Origin: [Ruminococcus] torques ATCC 27756
GTDB lineage: Bacteria; Bacillota; Clostridia; Lachnospirales; Lachnospiraceae
Reading direction: 5' to 3'
Length of the DNA: 51,351 nt
Assembly: GCF_000153925.1 (NCBI RefSeq)
Contig: NZ_DS264374.1
Location: 1-51,351 of the forward strand
Numbering within the stretch: the first letter of the stretch is position 1; every line of letters starts with the position of its first letter. Position numbers and translations under genes: made by a program. Below the pieces are notes generated by a model. It saw only the letters and a list, made by a program, of their open reading frames with translations. It did not search any database and had not been told where the DNA came from. Positions 43,595 to 51,351 of this stretch are shown here, piece after piece.

Positions 43595-46500
43595 TTACAA
43601 ATATTCAATTTTACCGCAGACATATCTTAAAATCTTCCGCAAGTCTTTTATATCTACTGTTCCGTCTTTTTCCACATCTGCCGCAAGCTTCTGTGTTCCG
43701 TTCAATTCCGCCTTCTTACAGATGCTCCGCAATGTCATACGGACGTCTCCGATACTAACTTTTCTGTCGGCATCCACATCTCCTCTAATATACTCAGGAG
43801 TATACGCCTCAAAATTAAATTCGTTTTCTTTCGCATACTTCTCTGCAGCTGAACCGGCTACTCCCCGGATCGTAAAGCCTTCTAACTTATAAGCCTGTCC
43901 TCCCTTTCCCGACGTCAAATATCCAAGAGCTTTCTCTCCGATTTTTGTTACAGAAGCAGGGACAGTCACTTTGTTTAATTTTTCACATCCGACAAATGCA
44001 TAATCGCCGATATTCGTTACACTATCAGGAATTTCAATTCCTGTCAGATTTATCTGATCAAGGAACGCATATCCTGCGATTCCTTTCGTACCGGCTTTCA
44101 GATTGACAGTACCGCCTTCTGCGATTGTTCCTTTATATTTGTAGTAAACTTTTCCGGCATACACATCACCGTCAGCCTGTGCGTCATACCATGCAGTGTC
44201 CCCACCTTCATTATATATATCCCACTTCTCAAATGCATAGCCTCCGATTGCTTCTACCGAATCAGGAATTTCAATATCACTTAACTCTACACATCCGGCA
44301 AACGCTTTGTATTCAAGTTCCGTTACTGTATCAGGAATCGAAACCGTCGTAAGTTTTTGGTTACAAGCAAACGCACTGTCTCCGATTTTTGCAATTCCGT
44401 CTCCCCATGTAATTTCCGTCAGGTTACACCATGAAAATGCACTTTTCGCTACATATGCCAGTTTATTTCCAATCGTCACATGTTCAAGAGAAGTGCAATA
44501 TGTAAATGCTCCCTCTCCGATACTTTCCACAGAATCAGGAATTTCAATCTGTTTCAGACTGCTGCAGCCTTCAAAGGCGTTGTTATCAATTACCTCAAGC
44601 TTCTTCCCTAGCGTTAACTTGCTCAAAGACCGACAATAATAAAACGCTCCCTTCTCTATTTGTGTAACACTGTCGGGAATATGTATTTCTTCTAACTTTT
44701 GACAGTGTTCAAATGTTTCTTCTTTGATTTTTTTCAGTTGACTGCCTTGTGCGAAAGTTACTTTCTTCAAATTCGTACATGATGCAAACGCTCCGTACTG
44801 CAGATTCGTAACTTGTGCCGGAATCGTAACTCCTACTACCGTCTCATTCTCTGTAAATGATTCAGCTCCAAGAGTTTTTACGACTTTATTGTCAATCTTA
44901 TCCGGTATTGTTACATTACTTTCCGTTCCTGTATATTTCAAAATCTCTACTGTATTATCAGCTAAATTTGTGTATACGAATCCGTTTTTTGTTTTAGCTG
45001 ATTCGATTTCCCATTGCATATCTTTCTCTAATGCTGCAACAGCAAAGTGATACGTTTTTCCCTGTTCCAGCGAAAGAACAACACGGCTTCCGTCTGCTTC
45101 TTCAGGATAATATTTTTTTATCTCATTCCATGCGTCATCATATACTAAAACTCCGCCTTTTCCGTTAAAAGAAACAGAATAATCTCCGGATTTACTTGGT
45201 ACAAAATCATATGTGTCTGATCCGCCTTTTACAGCAGTATATTTTGTTCCTGTCACCGCAGTTTTTGTTTTTGTTTTTTCAATCGTCCATGTAACTGTTG
45301 CTGCATCCATCTCGTACAAATGTATCCAATATACAGATCCGGCTCTCATAACTACTGAATAGTCAACTTTGCCTTCTAAAGTTCCGATACCGTTTATCTC
45401 GAATATCCTCTCTTTAACTTCCAGTTTCACATTTTCATTAGAGCGGAAATGATAACTTGCCGTTTCTTCCGGTATAAACTCATAAAAACCGCCTTTTCTC
45501 ATATCATGAGTATACGTCTCGCCTACTTTGACCTGTACTTTTCCACCAGAACCACCCGGATCAATCGGAGTATATTCAGACTGTTTAATACACCAATATC
45601 TTCCATACGGCGCTAAATAATACGCATTCCCGGCAAGCATTTCTTCGGAATAAATCTGATTCCACTCTTCGTCATAAAAACCGCCTTCTACACTATAATA
45701 TCCTGTCGTTTTCGGAACGAACTTATAGTAAACGCCATCTGTCTCATTAATATACACTTTGTCACACTCTACTTCTTTTTCGATTCCTTTCAGAATTCCC
45801 CATTTTCCTGAAGCGTTTTCCCAACTGTATCTTCCGAGTGTAATCTCATAAACATTCTCTTTTTTTAATTTATAAAAAGACGATGAAGATAAAATTTCAT
45901 TTCCTGTCTGTGTGTCTCTTATCTTAACTGACATCCCCTTTACAGAACGCACATAATAAACCCCGGATTCATCCACTGTCAATCTATAGTACGCCTCAGG
46001 CTTCTCCTCATTTAACTCTATATCAAATTCTCCGGGGGTAATATCTTTGACTTTTCCGGCTTTCCATTTTATAATTTTTTGAGATTCTGATGAATAATCT
46101 GATAATTCCAAATAATATGTTCCTGCTTTACGAAGTTCAACTCGTGAATTGATAATCTCCACATCTTGTGTTCCGTCTTCGGTTTCTTCCGTAATGCTCG
46201 CATACGTACTCCAATAATTATCACCTGTTGCCGTAATATAATATTGCCCGTCTTCTTCAACATTCAACTGATAACGAACAGATGTCTGATCTTCCTGCAG
46301 CATAATCGAACCGGATTCTTCCGTGCCGTCTTTCTTGAGAGTAATACTTCCTATCACATCTTCTTGTGACGTTGTATTCAGCATTGCATCTGTGCTTTCT
46401 GCGCTCATCCCCGGCAATTTCTGTATATCTCCGGCCGCACCTTCTTCAACTTCCTCTCCCGTAGTTACGTCTTGCTGTGCATCATTTACAGTTTCATCCT

Positions 46501-46669
46501 GCATCTGCACATCACTCACTGTCTCCTCTTGCTTTGCACCACTTACCGCTTCATCCTGCGTCTGTTCTGCCTCTGCATTTACAGAAACCGGAACTGCTAA
46601 CACCATCGACAGGCACATCAGAAAAGCTGTAAGTCCTGCGATCACTTTTCTCTCAAATTTTGTGATCAT
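43595..46669 (-). CDS. Secreted BspA-type LRR protein with C-terminal dockerin
   Basis: 1024 residues from the ATG at 46669 (AAAGGAGAG at 8 nt; a frame to 46687 is less well supported). A signal peptide (about 1-33) and an acidic Glu/Gln-rich linker are followed by several beta-sandwich-like repeats (for example YDFVPSKSGDYSVSF). Ten or more LRR_5 units then occur (VTIPAQVTNLQYGAFASC, IHIPDSVTQIEKGAFYYC). The dockerin-like end has two EF-type loops, DVDADRKVSIGD and ADVEKDGTVDIKD. It probably attaches to a cohesin or acts in adhesion; no cohesin is seen here. An IS4-type element lies just upstream, separating the gene from its old promoter region. Confidence 0.9.
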   Translation of the reverse strand: MITKFERKVIAGLTAFLMCLSMVLAVPVSVNAEAEQTQDEAVSGAKQEETVSDVQMQDETVNDAQQDVTTGEEVEEGAAGDIQKLPGMSAESTDAMLNTTSQEDVIGSITLKKDGTEESGSIMLQEDQTSVRYQLNVEEDGQYYITATGDNYWSTYASITEETEDGTQDVEIINSRVELRKAGTYYLELSDYSSESQKIIKWKAGKVKDITPGEFDIELNEEKPEAYYRLTVDESGVYYVRSVKGMSVKIRDTQTGNEILSSSSFYKLKKENVYEITLGRYSWENASGKWGILKGIEKEVECDKVYINETDGVYYKFVPKTTGYYSVEGGFYDEEWNQIYSEEMLAGNAYYLAPYGRYWCIKQSEYTPIDPGGSGGKVQVKVGETYTHDMRKGGFYEFIPEETASYHFRSNENVKLEVKERIFEINGIGTLEGKVDYSVVMRAGSVYWIHLYEMDAATVTWTIEKTKTKTAVTGTKYTAVKGGSDTYDFVPSKSGDYSVSFNGKGGVLVYDDAWNEIKKYYPEEADGSRVVLSLEQGKTYHFAVAALEKDMQWEIESAKTKNGFVYTNLADNTVEILKYTGTESNVTIPDKIDNKVVKTLGAESFTENETVVGVTIPAQVTNLQYGAFASCTNLKKVTFAQGSQLKKIKEETFEHCQKLEEIHIPDSVTQIEKGAFYYCRSLSKLTLGKKLEVIDNNAFEGCSSLKQIEIPDSVESIGEGAFTYCTSLEHVTIGNKLAYVAKSAFSWCNLTEITWGDGIAKIGDSAFACNQKLTTVSIPDTVTELEYKAFAGCVELSDIEIPDSVEAIGGYAFEKWDIYNEGGDTAWYDAQADGDVYAGKVYYKYKGTIAEGGTVNLKAGTKGIAGYAFLDQINLTGIEIPDSVTNIGDYAFVGCEKLNKVTVPASVTKIGEKALGYLTSGKGGQAYKLEGFTIRGVAGSAAEKYAKENEFNFEAYTPEYIRGDVDADRKVSIGDVRMTLRSICKKAELNGTQKLAADVEKDGTVDIKDLRKILRYVCGKIEYL

Positions 46670-46690
46670 ACGCGTCTCTCCTTTCATTTA

Positions 46691-46701
46691 TTTTCTATAA
46701 T
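46691..46701. repeat. 11-bp target duplication, left copy
   Basis: TTTTCTATAAT, identical to 48444-48454. It lies 22 bp upstream of the LRR gene start. Confidence 0.9.
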
Positions 46702-48443
46702 TTAGGTGTTTGCGAAACGCCACAAGCCGCATAAATACGGCATTTTAACTTTTATAAAACAAAACATCTCCTCAACGGATTGTGGTAAAATAGAGTTGCC
46801 TAGAAACTATAAACCAACCACCCGAAAGGAGATGTACCTATATGATACCATATAAGCAGCTCACTTTGGCAGAAGTTTTTGAAGATTGCCAAAATAAATT
46901 CGATAATGACAAATATCAGTTTCTTTCTCTACTTGACCAAACCATTAATCTTGATGAAATTGTTCCTGTTTCTTTTGTTACTCATTTTCACGCTTCTACA
47001 GGAAGACCTCGTAAGCATCCACTTTATCCTATGATTAAGGCTCTCCTTATTCAGCGCATTTTCTCAATCCCGACAGATACTCTTCTGATTATATTTTTAA
47101 AATATTCTCAGGAACTACGGGATTTCTGTGGCTTCCGTGTTGTTCCTGATGCCTCAAAATTTACCCGCTTTAAACAGGACTTTCTTATGGACTTACAATC
47201 GATGTTCGATCACTTAGTTGATATCACTGAACCGATCTGCCAACGTATTGATTCTAACCTTGCTTCCATGAGTATCTTTGATACTTCTGGAATTGAGGCA
47301 TGGGTAACAGAAAATAATCCGAAATACGCAAACCGTATCATAAAACAGTTAAAGGCCTTTGCAAAGGCTCACAACTTTGATAAAAACTTTGATCCTTACA
47401 AAGCTGCTTACGGCTCAATGCCTGCACACGCTACTGCTAACCCAGCTATCCAACAGATGTACATCAACGGACATTTCTGCTATGCCTATAAGTTTGGTAT
47501 TGTCACTAATGGTCTTGGTATTGTTCGCGATATTACCTTCTACAATAAAGATTTCCTAAATGCTCATCCTAATATCATTGTTGAAAAGAAATCCGATTCA
47601 CCAGATGAAGATAAATCACTTGCGGACTCTAAGGCACTGCTCCCTGTTTTGATTGATTTCTTTCAGAAGCATCCTTTGATCAACCCTAAAACTTTTCTAG
47701 GCGATGCCGCTTTTGATACCATTGAAATCTACAAAGCCCTTTTGGATGATCTTGGCTTTGAAAAAGCATTTATTCCACTCCGGACAAAACTATCAATGGA
47801 AGAAAATGGCTACACCTTCAACGAAAATGGTGTTCCTTGCTGTCCGCATGATTCCACACTTCCTATGAAACGGGAAGGGAGTAAATCTCATCTGAGAAGC
47901 AAACTTCCCAGCATGAAGTTTGTATGCCCTAAAATGAAATGGGAATACAACCGTGAAACCAAAACGAAACGCCGTGTCTGCCGCTGTGAGAACCCCTGTA
48001 CCACATCTTCCTGTGGAAGAATGATTTACATTTACCCCGAAAAGAATCTGCGTGCCTATCCCGGTGTGGAACGTGGTTCCGTAGAATGGGATGAGACCTA
48101 TAAAATCCGTGTAAACGTTGAAAAATCAATCAACCATTTTAAAGACAGTTTCTGTATTGCCGGTCGTAAAACCCAAAATGAGAAAACACTACATGCAGAT
48201 TTGTTGCTTGCAGGAATTTCTCAGTTAATAACTGTCATGGTTGCTGATAAAATTCACCAGCATCAATACATACGAAGTTTAAAACCACTCATAGCATAGG
48301 ACTTACCAACTTCATAAGCCCATGAGGTTTATTTGTTGTGCCAAGAAATGAACGATTTTCACTTCCTATCCCAAGAATCCTGCATGACAGGAGCCTTCGC
48401 CTGTTTTCAGTCAGGATTGCGGACTTGTTTCGCAATTACCTAA
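46702..48443. mobile_element. IS4-type insertion sequence (1742 bp)
   Basis: The ends are imperfect inverted repeats: TTAGGTGTTTGCGAAAC (46702-46718) and its partner at 48427-48443, with two mismatches in 17. An exact 11-bp duplication flanks it, a size typical of the IS4 family (10-13 bp). One transposase gene fills it. A hairpin near the left end (GCCG/CGGC plus T run) may block read-through from outside. Confidence 0.9.
46842..48299 (+). CDS. IS4-type DDE transposase
   Basis: 485 residues. Catalytic Asp residues are in MSIFDTSGIEAW and FLGDAAFDT. The C-terminal YKIRVNVEKSINHFK fits the Y-(2)-R-(3)-E-(6)-K signature of IS4-family enzymes and supplies the catalytic Glu. The N-terminal part has the DNA-binding-like stretch PMIKALLIQRIFSIPTDTL. 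AAAGGAGAT precedes the ATG. It appears intact. It moves the element by cut and paste. The element's family is inferred from the signature and duplication size. Confidence 0.88.
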   Translation: MIPYKQLTLAEVFEDCQNKFDNDKYQFLSLLDQTINLDEIVPVSFVTHFHASTGRPRKHPLYPMIKALLIQRIFSIPTDTLLIIFLKYSQELRDFCGFRVVPDASKFTRFKQDFLMDLQSMFDHLVDITEPICQRIDSNLASMSIFDTSGIEAWVTENNPKYANRIIKQLKAFAKAHNFDKNFDPYKAAYGSMPAHATANPAIQQMYINGHFCYAYKFGIVTNGLGIVRDITFYNKDFLNAHPNIIVEKKSDSPDEDKSLADSKALLPVLIDFFQKHPLINPKTFLGDAAFDTIEIYKALLDDLGFEKAFIPLRTKLSMEENGYTFNENGVPCCPHDSTLPMKREGSKSHLRSKLPSMKFVCPKMKWEYNRETKTKRRVCRCENPCTTSSCGRMIYIYPEKNLRAYPGVERGSVEWDETYKIRVNVEKSINHFKDSFCIAGRKTQNEKTLHADLLLAGISQLITVMVADKIHQHQYIRSLKPLIA

Positions 48444-48454
48444 TTTTCTATAAT
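48444..48454. repeat. 11-bp target duplication, right copy
   Basis: TTTTCTATAAT, partner of 46691-46701. Confidence 0.9.
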
Positions 48455-48560
48455 AAACATCCACCCGCCTAGCGGGTGGTTTTTCATTTTCGGGCATAGC
48501 CCTAATATTACTAGCCACGCACAAGTGCGTCTTTTATTGGCCTGCCAGCCACGCGCAGGA

Positions 48561-49031
48561 TTACTTGCTACCCGTAAACGGGTCTCGCGGATCGAATAGA
48601 CTAATCTGATCCATTTCCTTATCTTGTTTTAGCTGGTTGGCTATGTAACTTTTTATTGCTGCCGTGTTCTTCCCTACTGTATCAACATAGTATCCCTTAC
48701 ACCAAAACTCGCGGTTTCGGTATGCAAATTTCATATTTCCGAATCTCTGAAATATCATTAGGCTACTCTTTCCTTTTAAGTATCCCATGAATCCCGAAAC
48801 GCTCATTTTGGGCGGGATACTCAGAAGTAAATGAATATGATCCGGACATACTTCTCCTTCGATGATTTCAACACCTTTCCATTGGCACAGTGTTCGGATT
48901 ATTTCACGAATTGCTTCTTTCTTTTCGTTATAAAATACTTTCCTTCGATATTTAGGTGCAAACACTACATGATATTTGCAATTCCATTTTGTATGTGCTA
49001 AGCTTTTTACGTCTGTATTTTGTTCTGACAT
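48561..49031 (-). CDS. tnpA: IS200 family transposase TnpA (Y1)
   Basis: 156 residues, the usual length. It has a HUH motif (CPDHIHLLLSIPPK, two His around a hydrophobic) and a catalytic Tyr region near the C-terminus (AAIKSYIANQLKQ). It cuts and rejoins single-stranded ends by transient tyrosine-DNA links. Its ribosome site AGGAGG (about 49040) is paired in a leader stem, so translation is probably kept low. It appears intact. Confidence 0.95.
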   Translation of the reverse strand: MSEQNTDVKSLAHTKWNCKYHVVFAPKYRRKVFYNEKKEAIREIIRTLCQWKGVEIIEGEVCPDHIHLLLSIPPKMSVSGFMGYLKGKSSLMIFQRFGNMKFAYRNREFWCKGYYVDTVGKNTAAIKSYIANQLKQDKEMDQISLFDPRDPFTGSK

Positions 49032-49040
49032 TATACGGTC

Positions 49041-49101
49041 CTCCTAATGTGTTTTTATTTACGTAACTGGCAGGTCACGTTTTTATTATACACATTAGGA
49101 G
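49041..49101 (-). promoter_or_regulatory. tnpA leader stem that masks the ribosome site
   Basis: CTCCTAATGTGT (49041-49052) and ACACATTAGGAG (49090-49101) form a perfect 12-bp stem in the tnpA mRNA. One strand holds most of the AGGAGG. IS200 leaders in other bacteria use such stems for translational repression. Confidence 0.75.
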
Positions 49102-49176
49102 TTTTTATTTCTGAATACACCGCTAAAGCTTTCACGGAACCACGCGACTATCGCGTGGTTTTCTTGATACAACAAA

Positions 49177-49210
49177 ACTGCCGCTTGCATATAAAATCGC
49201 AAGCGGCAGT
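49177..49210 (-). terminator. Terminator of the second LRR gene
   Basis: ACTGCCGCTTGC pairs perfectly with GCAAGCGGCAGT around a 10-nt loop, followed on the minus strand by TTTTGTT. Confidence 0.9.
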
Positions 49211-49239
49211 CTGTATAATTGAATCTCTTTCAATCACTT

Positions 49240-51351
49240 TTACAGTTCTTCTATTTTGTTACATACAAATCTCAATACTTTCCTTAAATCTTTAATGTTT
49301 ATAACTCCGTCCTTTTCCACATCTGCGGCAAGTTTCTGCTCCTCGTCCAACTCAACCTTCTGACATACATACCTCAAAGTAGTACGAACGTCTGAGATCG
49401 TCACTTTTCCGTCCGAATCTGAATCACCTTTTATATAATCCGGCTTCATCGCCTCGAACGTAAATCCGTTTTCTTTTGCGTACTTCTCCGCAGCCGATCC
49501 TGCTACTCCCCGGATTGTAAATCCTTCTACCTTATATCCCTGCTCATATTGCTTGCTCGACAAATATCCTAAAGCCTCTCTTCCGATCACTTTTACAGAT
49601 TCGGGGATTGTGACTGTCTTCAAAGATTCACATCCCATAAACGCCACTTCTCCGATATTATTCACGCTGTTCGGAATCACAACTTCTGTCACATTTCCCT
49701 GCATATAGAATGCATATCCTGCGATACCTTTCGTTCCGTCTTTGATCGTAACCGTTGTATCTGCCGGCGCTTCTCCTTTATATTTGTAATAAACTTTTCC
49801 TGCATATACGTCTCCGTCAGCCTGTGCGTCATACCATTTAGTATTCGTATCTCTTATGCCGCTTCCCTCATTGTCAAATGCAAAACCGCCGATTGCCTCT
49901 ACCGAATCCGGAATTTCAATGTCGCTCAGATTCTCACATCCGTTAAACGCCCCATACTCAATCTCTGTTATGCTGTTCGGAAGCGAAACTGTCGTAAGAT
50001 TTTTATTATTGGAAAATGACTCTGTTCCTATTTTCTCAACCTTATCTCCCCACATGATTTCCGTCAATGCACATGAGCCGAATGCGTTATTCGCTATATA
50101 TGCAAGATTATTTCCGATTACTGCTTTTTTCAATGATTGACAGCCGTAAAATGCCAGATTGCCGATACTTGTCACTGAGTCCGGTATCTCTACAGACGTC
50201 AATCCCGAGCCGCCAAATGCATTATCTGAAATATAAGTAATATTATCCGGCAGCTCGATCTGTTTCAAATTACTGCAATGATAAAATACTCCGGATTCAA
50301 TTCCTTTTAAACCACTTCCAAGAGTAATGTCGTTTAACGATCTGCACTCGTAAAATGTACTTGCTCCGATCTCTGTCGTGCTGCCGGGAATACGAACCTT
50401 CGTCACTCCCGAATAGTAAAACGCATTGTTTTCAATATTTTTTAATCCGTTTCCAAGATCTACCGGTCCAAGATTTTTGCAGTGAGCAAATCCGTTTTCT
50501 TCGATTGTCTGAACGCTGTCAGGCAGACTGACCGAATGAAGCTTTGAACAGTTTTCAAATGCTCTTGCGGCAATTTTCTGTAATTTGCTTCCTTCTTTAA
50601 ATGTAACTGTTTCCAAATTTGCACATGATGCAAATACTCCGTACTGTAAATCTGTAACCTGTGCCGGAATCGTTACGCCGACAATATTTTCATTCTCCGC
50701 AAACGCTCCGTAACCGACACTTTTAACTACCTTATTATCGATCTTGTCCGGTACTGTTACATTACTTTCTACTCCGGAATATTTCAAAATCTCTACTGTA
50801 TTATCAGACAGCACACGATATGTATAATCAGATGACTCTTTTACCGGTTCAATCTTCCATTTTGCTTCTTTATCTGATAACGCAATGCCCAAATGATATG
50901 TTTTTCCCTGCTCTAATGAAACCTTCATGCCGAACTCTGCAGCTCCATCATACAAGCACCCTTCTATTTCTTTCCAATCTGAACTATATACTTTTCCTGT
51001 TCCCCCATCTTTTGAAGAAAACATATATTCTCCCGACTTACTCGGAACGAAATCATATACTGTTGTCTCCTCTTTTGTCGTCGTATACTCTGTTCCTTCG
51101 TTAGCAGTTTTCGTACCTGCTTTTGTAATATTCCATTGTATCTCACTTTTATCCAGGCTTACCATCGAGATTCATAAGTTTTTCCCTTCTCAAGCGCAAT
51201 GAAGAATCTATCTTGCCACTCGAACTTCCGAATCCTGTCTGCCAGTCGCATTCTTTATAGACAGACTTGCATTATCCTGCTGAGATCGAAACGATATATT
51301 GCCGTCGTATCCGGAGTAAACGTATAATTAATCTCCCTGTTCTTATCAAAC
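49240..51351 (-). CDS. Second LRR-dockerin protein, N-terminus off window, four homopolymer frameshifts
   Basis: A paralogue of the 43595-46669 protein. The continuous frame runs 49240-51165. It has beta-sandwich repeats, then LRR_5 units (VTIPAQVTDLQYGVFASC and many more), and a dockerin-like end with DSDSDGKVTISD and ADVEKDGVINIKD. Upstream of 51165 the frame is broken by four one-base homopolymer deficits (51171-51172, 51202-51203, 51254-51256, 51289-51291). Adding one base to each gives a smooth reading (INYTFTPDTTAIYRFRSQQD, then KIDSFIALEKGKTYEISMVS) that aligns with the paralogue. The gene continues off the window and lacks its start here. Expected to be a secreted adhesion or cohesin-binding protein. 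Confidence 0.85.

Larger units (their letters stand above)
48461..49158. mobile_element. IS200/IS605-type element (TnpA only)
   Basis: It is bounded by end hairpins: CCACCCGC/GCGGGTGG (48461-48479) and CCACGCG/CGCGTGG (49140-49158), as in IS200/IS605 elements with subterminal stems. Exact ends are not fixed, since such elements do not make target duplications. It carries tnpA without a tnpB/IscB gene. Confidence 0.78.

Noticed and set aside
46702..49158. One composite transposon made of both insertion sequences
   Set aside because: The elements are of different types. The IS4-type element has its own 11-bp duplication, and the IS200-type element has its own end hairpins just outside it.

Overview
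The window reads as chromosomal DNA of a spore-forming, low-to-mid GC Gram-positive Clostridia, most like a gut Lachnospiraceae. Three things support this: the gene orders gdpP-rplI-dnaB and rpsF-ssb-rpsR, dipicolinate synthase genes, and LRR/dockerin surface proteins, MurT/GatD, a class B sortase and WYL/CPBP families typical of these bacteria. The species is not identified. No tRNA, rRNA or CRISPR array was seen.

Layout. 1-2640: Na+/proline symporter, a 2[4Fe-4S] ferredoxin too short for most ORF callers, and a MerR-like regulator. 2639-6493 (minus): gdpP-rplI-dnaB. 6745-8366: a decayed integrative element bounded by 75-bp direct repeats that duplicate the 3' end and terminator of rpsR. It holds a broken repressor, an XRE regulator, a probable type I toxin with a strong antisense-RNA promoter, and an integrase tail. 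8345-15149 (minus): rpsF-ssb-rpsR, DUF951, a repeat-bearing sortase B, a LUD protein, gatD-murT and a Cof hydrolase. 15203-20456: a MATE pump, an Hsp20 with a CIRCE operator, a decayed surface-protein gene, a membrane-bound XRE regulator and a CPBP protease. 20562-29302: an OYE-type Fe-S flavoenzyme with a WYL regulator, a 32-residue micro-gene, an ECF-sigma/beta-propeller pair and metG. 29303-37894: a second MATE pump, a two-component system, and a dpaA-dpaB-asnB sporulation operon behind a SigK-like promoter. 37970-43296: a TetR-controlled MMPL exporter with a secreted coiled-coil partner. 43595-51351: two paralogous LRR-dockerin proteins separated by an IS4-type element (11-bp target duplication) and an IS200-type element.

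How the genes work together. The housekeeping blocks cover replication, ribosome assembly, c-di-AMP turnover and peptidoglycan amidation. dpaA/dpaB make the spore-core chelator DPA. The TetR/MMPL, ECF/propeller and two-component loci are envelope-sensing or export units. Several operators overlap promoters (CIRCE on hsp20; inverted repeats on both mmpL and tetR), so regulation can be read from the DNA.

Sequence quality. rpsR carries a one-base homopolymer deletion, and the last 190 bases contain four more one-base homopolymer losses that together break one reading frame. These look more like base-calling errors than biology, so nearby frameshifts need care. The most interesting loci are the rpsR-integrated remnant with its toxin/antisense pair, the sortase with a long repeat-rich basic N-terminus, the SigK-like DPA/asparagine operon, the 36-bp tandem repeat starting inside the tetR stop codon, and the IS200 leader that sequesters its own ribosome site.
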